From Rhizopus arrhizus (taxonomy: Eukaryota; Mucoromycota; Mucoromycetes; Mucorales; Rhizopodaceae), in NCBI GenBank assembly GCA_024220505.1, contig JAKZZE010000001.1, positions 248,001 through 312,000 on the forward strand: a DNA stretch of 64,000 bases. Reading direction: 5' to 3'. Position numbers and translations under genes: made by a program. Positions 24,996-37,044 of the stretch are shown here, piece after piece. Numbering within the stretch: the first letter of the stretch is position 1; each line of letters opens with the position of its first letter. The notes under the pieces were generated by a model, which was not told the DNA's origin, did not search any database, and saw only the letters and a program-made list of their open reading frames with translations.

Positions 24996-26108
24996 AAAAT
25001 GTCTCTTAGATTGATTGCCTCAGAGCTCAACCTGGTATTTATGACGCACTTATCCTCCTTGCACTGTCACTTTTTTTTTTTTTTTGTTCCTGATTCCAAA
25101 CGGGTGTTTTTTGGTTCCCTCACACATCTTTTAATCTGATTTGGGCGATTAGGATGTATTGAAGACGCTGCGGGTCCATTAAAATCTTTTATTATGAAGA
25201 ATGGATATTTAATTATATCCAGAATGCCGTACTACACTGATAAATGCAAGCAGATTCGAGAAATTGACGATGTTGTGCAAATAAGTTACTTTTTTTTGTC
25301 CTTTTTTTCTCCTTCTATATTTAGCGCAAATTTGCTACAATTGAGATGGGATAAAAGTCCGAAGTTGTAGCAGACGAGATACAAACTTTCATGATGGTTG
25401 TATGTTTGTGTACACCGAGGTAAAAGCATTAAAAAGTATTAGAAATACCAGAAAAAGATCTATAAACTATTTTTATTTTACTGTGAAATCAATGATAGGT
25501 CACAATCTTGTTTTGACACTTGCTTTTCCAAGCAATTGATAAAAAAAAAAAAGAGTAATAATTGTCACGTAATTTTGTGAATCTTTCTACACTTGTTCAG
25601 GTGCAAACACCAGGGTCTACTTGATCAATTTAAACCTGAATTGGTTTATGCCTTTAGGAACTTTTCCAGTGCTTATATTTCAGACATGACTTTAGAAAGG
25701 CATCCTTGAAATTAGATGTAAAATAAATTCATTCATACTCGAATATTCCTCTACATTGTCAATGAAGACATTTGATCAAAAAGCAAGAGATGGGTTGAAA
25801 TAGTAATCATGTATATGAATTCAATGTGATATTATTAAAAAAGTAACCTTATAATTAAAGCTCATGAAAAAATGAAAGCTGTGTTGCAAGCTGTAGACCA
25901 ATGGATTCAAAAAAAAATGTATTTTATTACATCTGATTGCACTTGAAAACCTTACGATTTTTATTATTTTTTTTTAAAAAAAAAAAAAGCAAAACAAAAA
26001 AAAAGGATATTACGTATTATTCAACCTTGACTTTATAAAAGTCAGTTTTGTTTTTGTGATTCAGGGACTGCAATGGTAAACGAAAGGAATAAAAAACTGT
26101 TGACACGC

Positions 26109-26153
<45 letters not shown>

Positions 26154-27941
26154 ATCCAGACTGTTTGTAAAATCTGGATTTCATATGCATTTAATATATT
26201 TCTGTTCATTAATCAACTTTATTCTTGCTATCATCACGAATATATAATCTCAATCAAACAAATAATATTTTTTATTAATTGTAAAGTGGAAAGGAAGCTG
26301 CTAGCTATTAGAATGAACAAGACAAGACTAGGGCAATACTACAAATTAATGAAAGCACAAGGTTACCCTGATTAAATAATCGGGTGCATTGCCCGCTCAC
26401 TATTCTTGCTGTAAAAGAACGAGTTGTTTAAGTAAGATGCTATATTCCCCTTAGACAGGAGATTACAGTTTGTTTCAGGGCATTTTCTTCTCTTTTACAA
26501 GTCAATTTGATTCATCGATACCTTCTAAAGACCTTCAAATAAAGATGACTAAGTCTATTAAAAAAACATAAAAGGGCAAAATGAGATTAGTTAAAGAGAC
26601 GAATGACTCTGATTTTTTTTTTTTTTTTTTTTTTTTCTATAAAATTCTATACAAGTTACATGTATTGTACGGACTATAAAACATATCGGAAACACATCGA
26701 CTGTTCTTAACGCTCAATGTGTTTTATGAAACAGTTTCGATAAAAATGTATCAAAGAAACATACCTGCGATTTGTAAAAAAAAAATTATCCTATGACTGA
26801 TTGTTTTTATATTCGCACGTACTTTATCTGTTATAAACAAGTACTTAAAACTTGTTTATTTCCTTGTGACAACAATAATAAAAACCTTGAAACATATATT
26901 GAAACAGACATGTCTGTGCACAATGTTTTAGTAATCAATTACGTATAAACAAAACAATTTTATTTATTTACTATTTTTTTTTCACTTGTGAACAATGAAA
27001 AGCCTATAAAAAAAACGTTTGCAGTTTTAAGTAATAGAAAAAGATGACATTATAAATACTATAAATGAGTCACTACAAGTGCTTCTTGATACATGATACT
27101 TACAGGACCACGACGCTATCAGGTGTGTGTACACAAAGTGAGGGAAAAAAAGAATTAGCGTGTACCAGTAGTGATTCTGAAAAGGAAGTATGCATCACAC
27201 AAACCATCCGATGACTGTTCAACTATTTTTGAAAAAAGGGGGGCTTGTTTTACGGGTAAACTTTATAGAAATCAGGGAATAAAACAAAGACGGTTTTACT
27301 TTCAAGATTAGAAAATGGTCAAATTGATTAAAAATAAAGTGTATACAAAGGATAAATAGGAAACGTTTTTATCCGGGGGACATGTCCTGGTTGATTCGTG
27401 TATCACATTCCTTCTATTAGAATCAATCAGTCAAATACGTGCGCGTGTCTTGCTTGGCTATAGAATTCTCTTCTCCTTTTTATATCTACTAGAAACAATC
27501 CTTGGCAAAGAACATCTCCAGACTCGACAAGTTTTATATTATTTGGCTCAGCGTTATTCGCTGACAGATTAAAAGGGGAGGAAAATGGGCTAAATGCAAC
27601 TTTTTGACTGGTTCTTTTCCTTCTGACTGGGTAACCACGGGAACTGGCTTATGTGGATTCAAAAGATGTGCAATTCCCCTTTCTCTCTTTATGAAAAAGC
27701 CCTTGATAGAATAGGAGGAATACATAAAAAGTATTCATTGATGCTGGTTGGTTAATTATCAGAAAAGGAAATAAAATTGTTAGACCCTGAACACATTTCA
27801 AAAAAAAAAAAATTTTAATTTCGGACTGTAATCTTCCCCTTAATTTAGGCTATTCCGAACATCCGTCTCTGCTTATAAAAGAAACAGTTCGGAACAACCT
27901 TTTGATTTAATTTTTTTCATTTCTTTCTTTTAAAATATTAA
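24996..27941. other. Gene-poor AT-rich region with long poly-T tracts
   Basis: About 2.9 kb without a supportable gene. Contains runs of 41 T (26110-26150) and 24 T (26613-26636), and scattered short frames that translate homopolymers. The last few hundred bases must serve as promoter for the receiver protein at 27942. Confidence 0.5.
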
Positions 27942-28681
27942 ATGGATTATTTTGCATATACAGCCAAAAAGACAAAAGACAGTACATTAGTGATTCATGA
28001 TTCTGGAAAGATACCTTGTCGACCGACTTGTATAAGATATTCTGCTTTTCTCTTTCAAGATCAACAACCTGTCTTATCAGCCTCACTACCTTCTCCTCCT
28101 ATCACACCTCATGTTCCTACCATCTTACCTTCACTATCACTTCCATCACTATCCGTACTAAGAAGACGTTTCAGTAATCCATCACACACCATACGATCAC
28201 CCAGACTTCATGTGCTTCTAGTAGATGATAACAGCATCAACCTTCAAATTCTCTCTCGCATGCTCAGCACACACATGTCAGATGTCTTTGAACACATTGA
28301 ACTTGTCAAGAGTGGAGTGAAAGCATTGGATGTCTTGAAACATCGTCCATTTGATTTAATCTTGATGGACATTGATATGCCTATTCTGAATGGCGTCGAG
28401 ACAACACGTCAAATTCGATCATCATCATCCAGTAGCATCTTACCTCATAATCGTGATATACCTATCGTTGCCGTGACAACGAATGATTCCGATGATTGGC
28501 GTCAATTGTATACTGAAGTTGGCATGGTAAATAAACTGAAAATTGGATCCATAAAGCGATTAACACAATCTATTATTAGAATGGTTGTATTAGTAAACCA
28601 ATATCACTCAATGATTTAAAATCATCCTTGTCAAGCATATTAGATCTTGATTTAATTCATTCACCTTATACACCAGAATAA
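27942..28681 (+). CDS. Response-regulator receiver-domain protein
   Basis: Phosphorelay receiver protein, 228 aa. Two exons, 27942-28526 and 28580-28681, with a GTAAAT..TTAG intron. After a Ser/Pro-rich head (about 85 aa) comes one complete receiver domain: LHVLLVDDNSINLQIL (acidic pocket), FDLILMDIDMPILNG (phospho-acceptor Asp in LMD), PIVAVTTND (switch Thr), and after the splice GMNGCISKPI (invariant Lys-Pro). Reading through without the splice loses the conserved KP motif and gives a nonsense tail, which supports the intron. No HSF, HATPase or kinase domain is attached, so it is a free-standing regulator, not Skn7. Its partner histidine kinase is not in the window. A Ssk1/Mcs4-like role in stress signalling is possible but not shown. 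Confidence 0.9.
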
Positions 28682-31063
28682 TATTAGACATCACTCCCCA
28701 TATTCTATCTATACCTTCATTCTCCCCCCCCCCCTTTCTTTTGTATATATAATACTGCATCCTCTTTCCGTCTCCCCTTTTTACTGTTTGAAAACAAGAT
28801 CGTAAATAAATAAAAAAAAGCTCTGTAAATAATGAATCTTGATTTTACAAATATATCCTTGTGTGGAACATATTATTATTATTTTTTTTTATATAATTTC
28901 TTTATTGGTTCAATCAATGTCGTGTTCACGGATGAAAAATAATTTGTTTGTACAAGCAAATAGAAGCCGCACAGAGAATCATAAGCAATTGGTGAGGTTT
29001 TCAAAAGGTTTCAAACAGCGTATTATTGCCAATTAAGTTTGATTTAGAAACACTGTCGGATTGGACAAGTTTGGATTTAAAGTGGGTTCTCATCTCTTCA
29101 AATTCATTTTGTCAGTGGTCCCGTAAAGTGGTATTCAGTACTGCACTTGCAGTTACACCAAATGAACTGGGCTTTTATCTTTCGTCTTGAAACGTCCACT
29201 CGTCTCCTGATAATTTATTGCCTGTATTCATTCCCCTTTTTGAAAACCATCATTCGTGCCACATGCTCTTACACACATACACTGTATTTATCATGGGAAT
29301 TGTCTTTATCCATCATCATTCATGCTCACAAGAAGAAGCATGTCCTGGTTTGGAGATAAACCGATGACAATCAACTATTCATGTATCGATTGGACTACTT
29401 GTGCACATAAGATTCGTATCATTTGTTTATTCTGGCACGAATTAAAGTTTAATATAACTTCATCTGTTTGTTTATGTTTTGTCTGTGGGTTAGTTGAAGA
29501 TGATACAAAACTGACGAAACACGACACAGGTCTGTGTGTTTAATCTGTTCATAACAAATGATACAGTGTGAATCATTCTTTTTTCTTCTTTTCTCTTACA
29601 GCTATTTCAACTGATATCAAAACAAAAAAAAAACCTTATCTGTTTATTGAACACATAACCCCTCTTATCCTTATATCTGTTCACAAGCTTTTTTTTTTTT
29701 TTTTTGCATAATGTTTGATGCAAATAGTAACTTTACAATTCTGTATTTATTCATTAAGTAACAAATAATTCCATCGTATTCTTTAGTCCCTTCTTTAAAG
29801 CATCCTGTGGTTGAGTAGAATGATGGGTTGAGTACCAGTGTTACAGGTTATAAAAGTTGAAATGTTATTAACGATTGTATATCAACAAATGTACTATTCC
29901 CAATTAAAAAGAACAATGTAAAACGCGAAAAATAAACTTTTCTTCTTTCTGTGTCATGTTGGCTGTGATTCCAAAAGGAGTGTTTCAGAAAGAAGATTGA
30001 ATGAGATCGTGTGTGTATGTTTTGAATGATTCAAAAAAATAAAGCGAATATCCAACAACTTCAATCTGTCTAAAAAAAAAAACAAAAAAAAAAAAAAAAA
30101 AAAAAAAAAGACCTCTGGATTACAAGTGGAAGGATTGTATTGATTTAAAAATACTTTTTCAGACATCTTTTAATTTGATATGTTTATTCATCAAATACTC
30201 TATATGCACTATGGATTTCAATAAACGAGTTTCCAAAGATCATTTGAAATCTACCAAAAAAAGCTAATGAGTTGACTGTGAACAGAGGTCCTTCTTTTTA
30301 AACATAATCGGAAAGTCAAGTATCGTCTTTAATAGCCTCAAAGGATTCTTTTTATTAAACAATTAGCCTAAAATGTACAGTGTAGATGGTTCATCTTGAC
30401 CCAATCATGCTTTTTCAAAAAAAGAAAGTCTCTATTGTTAATCAAAACCACGCATGTCATTAACTATTGCCATTTCAAGACATTGTACAGACATGACTAG
30501 TCAGACATCCTTATCACATCGATAACAGACAGGAACAGATCCATGCTGCTAACCTCTCTTTTGTAGAGAGAAAGGACAGGGATCAAATAATGAGTTACTA
30601 TTTTGTTCATGTAAACATGACGTTTTCTGTAAATTACGAGTTTATGCAAGTTAATTCGTTCCATGGCAACCCAAAAGGAGTTAATTGAATCCAGTGAACT
30701 CTTGAAATTCTCTATTTATCTTGACTCATCCTGTTCAGATCAGTAGTTTGATAGCAGACAAAACGATCAGTGGTCTTGTGCGATCCAATGAACAGCGGAT
30801 TCGGGTAAATAGGACAGTTTAATGTTTGGATCGGAAGCAGGAAAGAAGAAGGATAGCCCTGATTAATTAAGGATAGTGATTGGTGTTAATTTATGAAAAA
30901 AGAGTTATGACCTGCCATCTAATTACCTCTACTTCTCCTTGTTTTATTTTTCATATAAAAAAGACTCAATCTAGCAACAGACAAACTCATCAAGCGTTGA
31001 ACGCAAAATAGCCTTTTTTTTTTATACACATCTCGAGCAGGGCTCTTTTCTATCGAATCTTGA
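28682..31063. other. Long intergenic region
   Basis: About 2.4 kb. A pyrimidine-rich 3' end with a C11 run near 28725 follows the receiver gene. Several short frames (for example 28839-29540) show no recognisable protein. A near-continuous 36 A tract is at 30084-30119. Just before the next gene, TCATATAAAAAAG near 30951 could be a TATA-like element. Confidence 0.45.
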
Positions 31064-31744
31064 ATGAAATCAATCAACACATTGGCCATTTTTCTTTTCT
31101 GTTTAACTTTGGTTGCTAGTCAACCAATATTAAGGCCAAGAGGATTAAAAGGATGTTACAGAAAGGCAACTTTGACACAGTACTGGATACCAAAAGAAGG
31201 AGACAAGGACATGTTGAACGATGGTAAGACTGTGACGTTAAATGGACCAAAGACAAAGGCACTCAAGACGGTGAAGGGTAAGACGATTTCAAAAGTAAGC
31301 AAGACTACTTTTGAAAAATTTCAAATGGAAGGAACGGGATTACTCAAGAGTGGAGTGATGGTCAACTTGGATAGCGGAGAAAATACGTTTTTGAAGGTCA
31401 ATCGAAACAAGGCACCTTATGGTTTGGGTAGTAGTGATAACAATCCGTTGGTTCCTTGGGTGAGCGTGGCCTCGAATGATGTGAAGGTTAAAACAAAGTT
31501 GTACATTAAAGAATTAGATGGTGTCAAGTTACCAGATGGTAAAAAGCATAATGGATGTGTTCGAGTGGACGATGAAGGTTGGAGTTTTGGTGGTTGTCAG
31601 CTTGATTTCTTTGTACTTCAATATACAGCTTACAAGAAACTACAAGATTTATTGCCTGATAAAGTCTCAGTAGAACAAAAGGATTGTAAAATATTGAATT
31701 ATGTCACAAGTGCTGTTAAAGATTGGGCAGTGATTGATGATTAA
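31064..31744 (+). CDS. Secreted protein with 3D/double-psi beta-barrel-like domain
   Basis: Intronless frame of 226 aa. Residues 1-19 (MKSINTLAIFLFCLTLVAS) form a clear signal peptide, so the product should be exported or wall-associated. Mature part: RKATLTQYWIPKEGD, a central region (GLLKSGVMVNLDSG), then KLYIKELDGVKL...NGCVRVDDEGWSFGGCQLDFFV. The D...G.....LDFFV arrangement resembles the bacterial 3D domain (as in MltA/Rpf-type proteins), a DPBB fold. Three or four cysteines (CYRK, GCVR, GGCQ, DCK) could form disulphides. Function unknown; a wall or inhibitor role is only a guess. A TATA-like stretch lies about 110 bp upstream. Confidence 0.75.
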   Translation: MKSINTLAIFLFCLTLVASQPILRPRGLKGCYRKATLTQYWIPKEGDKDMLNDGKTVTLNGPKTKALKTVKGKTISKVSKTTFEKFQMEGTGLLKSGVMVNLDSGENTFLKVNRNKAPYGLGSSDNNPLVPWVSVASNDVKVKTKLYIKELDGVKLPDGKKHNGCVRVDDEGWSFGGCQLDFFVLQYTAYKKLQDLLPDKVSVEQKDCKILNYVTSAVKDWAVIDD

Positions 31745-31778
31745 ATAAATTTTATTTGTTGTAAATGAGGTATATATT

Positions 31779-33441
31779 TTATGTACAGAAATATCTATTT
31801 TCCAAATCTATCTCTTCTGATAGAGGTGAACAAGCATATTCAGAGGAAGGTGTTAGATCAGAAGGGGTAGTAAAAATGGGTAATAAATCAATTATTAAAT
31901 CTTTCACATCCTGTTTACATTTTTCATCTTCTTTATCCATCTTCATCCTTCTTCTATTTGGCCATTCTTGTTTAAAAATTGTAAAATGCCTTTCACATCG
32001 AGGACACCTCTTTGGACACCAATCTGTGAATACAGCGCTTGGACTCCATGTCCATGTTGCTAATTCATGAACAAGTGATATCTCTGGACCTACTTGTTTT
32101 AAAATATTTTGCAGTGGACGATTACATGCTACACAATCCAATAGCTCATTTCCCTTCTTCATCTTTCGATGATTCCCATTCTTTTTTTCTCGTTTGTTTT
32201 GATCTTGTTCATCTTCTTTCTCTGTTTCGGTTGTCAAATCGGATGCTATGGATGATAAATCAGAAATATCATCCAAAAATTGATCAAGTAAATCATCATC
32301 TTCATCCTCATCCTCATCTTCCAATTTTTTATCAGTCTTGGGTGATAGCCCCACTGCTGAATCAGCTTTTGTAGACAGAGGAGGTGAAGATTGATACAAG
32401 TCGGGATTGACAACGATCGTTAACTCTTGTTCTTTCTTTTTAAATAAATCCAATAGATTGTGGTGTTCATTATTATTGACATTGTTACAAATAAAATCAA
32501 TACTCATCACTCTTGGTCTCTTTCGATAACCCTCATCTTCTTCTATCATCGTACGCTTCGATCGTCGTCTTTGTTGTATGTTTGGATTGGTTTGTACTAG
32601 AGCAAATATAAATATTTGATTGTTATTGTCATACAAAAACAAACCTTCATGTGCAACAGTAAAATAACCCAAGCCATTCTTTTCACAACTCACACATTTA
32701 CATTCACAATTATTCTCTCCAAAATAATGTTGTCCATAGAACACCGTCAGTTCCTCACCACATTTAATTTCTTTTCTGACCTGAAAGATGAGCGTGTTTT
32801 GTCCTTGAGTAATAAACTAAGATGCAAATAAATAAACATAAATAAAATACAATTCCCCCCTCTTTCTTTACCCGACAATTAGAATCACAATCATGATTAG
32901 CAAATCTCGCTGGTCCCAAAAAGAGAGTAGGGCTCAAGATGATACCAGAAAGTAAACTGATTTCATCCCCTCTTTGCCAATCTTTTGTAGCAATCAAACA
33001 AGCTTCAACTTTTTTTTCAGAATATCGTTTTGTGTCGCTTATTTCGTAACCTGCATTCGGCATATACCTTTACAATATCATTATACTCTTTCTTTTGTCA
33101 TCATTTTTACTTACATGTTTAAATAACGCTTCATGTGTTCAACAAATGCTTCTACTTCGATCGAACTCTTGCAAGATAAATAATGTTTAAAATAATCAAG
33201 TCTATAAAAATAAGTTTATTGAAATGATATACATAATTTACCTTAATATTTCATGAATAGCATTCATCATATTTAAATCTTTTAATATATTTCTTTGTAT
33301 AATATCCAATATTTTCGTATTCGGTACTCTCGGTCTACGATGTTCATCATTCATTTTGATTGTATTAAACCAAAGATAAAAGTTATCCAAGAAAACATCT
33401 GTTAATAAGTCATCATATCTTAACAAGTCGTTATTATTCAT
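31779..33441 (-). CDS. SET9: SUV4-20/SET9-type histone H4-K20 methyltransferase
   Basis: SET-domain lysine methyltransferase expected to methylate histone H4 Lys20. Minus-strand exons are 33441-33242, 33201-33115, 33067-32872 and 32816-31779; 506 aa. The N-terminus (LLRYDDLLTDVFLDNFYLWF) is the family's helical leader; MYMPNAGYEIS begins the SET core; SLFLGPARFANHDC-type sequence (LFLGPARFANHDCDSNCR) is diagnostic of SUV4-20/SET9; KEIKCGEELTVFYGQHYFGENN and CECKCVSC form the post-SET zinc cluster. The C-terminal 230 residues are acidic and low complexity, ending in a Cys-rich module (CVACNRPL...CPKRCPRCERH). Oddity: the segment that normally separates the SET-core SG from LFLGPARF (about 25 residues, containing DFS-I/V-SSRK) is missing in an otherwise open frame. 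Confidence 0.88.
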
Positions 33442-33859
33442 CTCTCATTGAATAGATAAAGAAGAAAGAAAAAGGAAATCATGCTTGATTCTTTCCTGGT
33501 GTTGTTGATGATGAAATATTTTCGTACTCCGGTTACACATCATTTTTTCATCAGAGCGGAAGACAACACCGGTACATTGTAACACGAATAAGCTTGTACA
33601 GCTTTTCCAAAATATCATGTCCCATTCAGTCACTTCAGAAAGTAAAGTCGTGGCTTCAGAATTTGATGTCGTGCAAAAAATGTTTCTGTCCAACAATGAT
33701 ATCACTTGCTCCACCAACAAAATCGTTGTCACATGACATCGCTTCGTTTATTCCAACTTGTCACTTGGCATCTTATTTTTATGAAAATGGGAACGCTCGG
33801 CCCGTTTCTCTTTCTTTTTCCTGATTACAGCTTATTTTACAGACATTCGAAATGAGTAT

Positions 33860-34780
33860 GCATTTTCTTTACAAAGATAGACAAGGACATGTTGTTGATG
33901 AGTGCGGACTTGAGCCGATGGATCTTGTTGACAAAGAATAAGTTCTCGTACTCAATTCCTGATGAATAAACCTCCAGAAAGAGATTCTAATCCTGTAATG
34001 CATCCAGTTCCGGATGAGAGGAACAATAAAGTTGATTTGGAGTTATGCAACAAGCGACGCTATATATTTTACTCGATGAGAAAACGAGATTTTTTCACTT
34101 ATTTTTAGCAAATGCTTAAGTGCTTCTGCAGCCACAAGACAATTAGATATTCATATTCGTGCAGCTCAGAGATGGGTCAAACGCTATTATGAAGATCCTG
34201 AAAGCATTTTCGAAAAAAAGAAAAAATCAGGACGGCGTCGTATTCTTGGAGATGAACATAAGGATTTTCTTTTGCGTTACATTGATGAGAATCCTTTTAC
34301 TGTTTTAACTGAGGTGGTTGAGCATTTATTGCAAAAACTTGGAGATTTCAACGTCTCTCATAGTACTAGTTATAACTTCATGACAACTCAGTGTAATCTA
34401 TCCATTAAGCAGGCACAGTTCCAACCTGTGGAAAGAAACAGCAAGGAGAAGGTTCAACAAAGGTACAACTAGGTCCAAAAGTGGCAACAAACTGACCTGG
34501 ATTTCACAACAAACTGTGTCTTTCTTGATGAATCAGTCTTTCATATTAATCTGAAACGAGGCATGGCTTGGTCAAAGAAAGGGGCTCCTGTAATAGTTAT
34601 AGTGCCTACAACTAAAGCGAACGCAACATCGATTTTAGGTGTAATATCCACAACTGGTTTAATCAATGTTAGTTTGAGAGTACCGAAGCATATCAAAAAG
34701 AGAAAGCTTGGACATGAGACTGATACTTATAGCAAGGGAATAACGACAGGTATTTCAATATTGAAGAAAGAAACGTGAAT
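33860..34780 (+). pseudogene. Tc1/mariner (IS630-type) transposase relic
   Basis: Broken transposase related to, but distinct from, the one at 39645. Readable pieces: ASAATRQLDIHIRAAQRW near 34130 (helix-turn-helix), a KKSGRRRILG linker near 34225, then RYIDENPFTVLTEVVEHL and CVFLDESVFHINLKRG near 34520 (first catalytic Asp in FLDE), AWSKKGAPV, and ISTTGLINVSLRVPK. Stops interrupt the N-terminus and at 34470 (TAG where a Trp is expected). The reading frame is lost after about 34750, before the second Asp and the Glu. No terminal inverted repeats were found by eye around it. Confidence 0.75.
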
Positions 34781-34789
34781 GAATGTATA

Positions 34790-35930
34790 AAAGTGGTTAG
34801 CTTAATGTTCATCTCAACAATAAACCGATTATTTTCGGAAACAAGTTGCTCCCCCGCAGTTTTTTATGACGTGGTATAAGAACAATAGGCTTGTGTGAAC
34901 CAATCTTGCAGTTATGATGATAATGATGTTAACTATAGGCTAAAGTGAGCGTATCCATAAGAAAATTACCTTTAATTAGAAGGGCCCTTTTTTTAATATC
35001 AGCGTCCTCCGTCACAATGGACTATTTCGCTTTTAAATAAAGTTTGTCTCATTGTACTCACACAGTACAAAGTCATTTGATTTATTTCCGTTGTGTTAGG
35101 AATGTGATTTAGTTGAATGATTTAGATTATGTAAGCATTCATATCGTGTACAAATACTAGTAAGTAGTATTTAAGCTTTAAGGATTTAGTTTACAAAGAT
35201 ACAATACAATCATATTTTGATAAAACAGTAAAAGAAAAAACACCTTTTATAGTATTTTACAAGTTTTTATAGGAAAATATTTGTTGTGTAAGTTTGGCCT
35301 ATCTTTTCTTTCATAGGACAATTTCCATTTTATTTTATTTTTTTGTCTTTTTTATGAATAAAAATTTTAATATTTATTAAACTCATCAAAGAGTATCAAG
35401 GATTAAGAGTGATGCAAGTGTATGAAACAGTGAAGGTCTTCATCCCAAAAGTTTTAGTCCACTCCTTGCCGTCCGTTTTTATACTCAAATAGTTCGCACT
35501 CAACTAACTTTGCGATGCTTGGGTTTAACAGTATTGAAAGATTTTCAGATGGAAACGAGGCAAATCTGTATTTCTTCAAAGTGTTTAGATTGTTGTGAAT
35601 TTACAGTGTGTCAAGTTTTAACATGTTAATAAGATACGGCCTTATTGTTCTGGACTAAATCTTTACAAACGAGTTTGAATAAGAATAGATACTGATAATT
35701 AGTAACTACTTTGAATAATACGTTTCAGTTTATATTCAGACAGTTCATTACTAGCATCAGTTTATAAAATTTTTCTTACACATATCAAATCATATCGGTC
35801 GTAACTATCTTTTGTCATCTCATCTCAGGTCTTGTTCAAACTAATATAAATAGTCTTGAAGTTTTGCTTTAATAAAGGTGTTCAAATTTAGAATTATTGT
35901 TCGGTTTCGTTAATTCTTTTTATTCCAATT
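34790..35930. other. AT-rich intergenic region
   Basis: About 1.1 kb without open frames of note. It follows the transposase relic and may contain the rest of that dead element. Confidence 0.4.
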
Positions 35931-36430
35931 TTTTATATACTTAAAACACTTCATAGAAGGTATCATTATTAGTATTAGAAAGAAAAGACGTGCAACAGCA
36001 AACTTGTTCGGTTGCTGTATCGCTCACGATAAGTCCTGTCAGGTTATGGCCCTAAATAAGAAACTAGAATAAAAGTTTCTCTAAAGTAATGAGTCGATAG
36101 ATATATTTTGCTTACATATTTTACTGGTTCATTGATTGTAAGCGTAGCTCTTACTGTTACGCTCGGTAAAAGTGGGCAAATAATTTGCTCCTGATATGTG
36201 TAAAAAAAAAAATAACTGCTTCTTTTCTTCAATATATGAACAGGTTTAGGCATGTAGCAATTTGAAGTTTCCCATTAACTGTTGATTTGTCCAACTTACT
36301 AATGCATCTCCTGGTATATAGCAACGTGTCGTTCTCAACCAGCGTCTGTTGCATTTCATTTTTAATGAATAAGGAAAAGGTATATCTTGGAGAATTGCTC
36401 GTTTCATGCGCCAGAGACACAGTCATATGT
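35930..36430 (-). CDS. Possible unidentified minus-strand gene (model unresolved)
   Basis: Two protein-like stretches on the minus strand. 36426-36235 starts MTVSLAHETSNSPRYTF and continues to STVNGKLQIATC. A second stretch, 36250-36110, reads YQEQIICPLLPSVTVRATL and can splice (GTAAGC..TTTAG) to a third around 36053-35950 reading GHNLTGLIVSDTATEQVCCC and ending in a stop. I could not find a clean junction between the first two pieces, so the gene could be broken or the model wrong. No family recognised. Confidence 0.3.
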
Positions 36431-36567
36431 TACACGATAAATTTTTTTATAGAAGATATTAAGCCATATTAAAACGAGTTTCTGTTAAGATGTTAACAAT
36501 AGCAGTAAAAAATAAGTCTTTAATTTCTTCTATAATAAATAAATAATAATAAAAATAAATACAAATA

Positions 36568-37044
36568 TTAAGTATGGATATGATGATGATGGGCGTATGC
36601 ATAGCTAGATACTTTTTGGTGTGGATGAGGAATCGTAAATGAATCATGAGCGTGAAATGAGGAGCAAGTTGAAGAAATCCCTGAAGGAGTGTTATTATGG
36701 GCATAATCATCAACAAGAGATGGCATCGATAGATCAACATGCTTCTTTCTTGTCTTATCACGTTCTTCAAGTAAGGCTTTGGCTTCTGCATCATAGTCAC
36801 GATTTGGATCAATAGGCTCAGGTTCCTCTGTAAAATAGCCTAATTCTTCAAAGAATACATGCAAATCTGTTGTTTGAATGTGGTTTTCTTCATCTACTAT
36901 GCATTCTTCTGGATTAAGAGGTACAATAGTAGCCAAGTTCTCTTGACATTCACAGTCATCTATCCAATAAGTTTCTTCTTGGCCACAACAATTATAATCG
37001 TATTCATCTTCTTCAGGCGTAAGGCTAATGAACTCTAGTGACAT
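36568..37044 (-). CDS. Hypothetical acidic protein with His-rich tail
   Basis: Single frame of 158 aa if started at the ATG at 37044 (MSLEFISLTPEEDEYDY). Acidic, with a small Cys cluster (NCCGQEETYWIDDCEC), then LGYFTEEPEPIDPNRDYDA, a charged helix, and a His/Tyr-rich end (YAYAHHHHIHT). The frame stays open upstream to 37338, so an earlier start is possible. No family recognised; the composition looks like real coding sequence rather than a chance frame. Confidence 0.4.
   Translation of the reverse strand: MSLEFISLTPEEDEYDYNCCGQEETYWIDDCECQENLATIVPLNPEECIVDEENHIQTTDLHVFFEELGYFTEEPEPIDPNRDYDAEAKALLEERDKTRKKHVDLSMPSLVDDYAHNNTPSGISSTCSSFHAHDSFTIPHPHQKVSSYAYAHHHHIHT

Noticed and set aside
26073..26375. 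Frame encoding a run of phenylalanines
   Set aside because: It is only the translation of a 41 T tract with unrelated flanks.
29147..29543. Plus-strand frames in the long intergenic region
   Set aside because: Composition is plausible but nothing is recognisable and no splice structure links them to a gene.
33445..33824. Overlapping frames on both strands upstream of SET9
   Set aside because: Neither shows family motifs; more likely promoter sequence.
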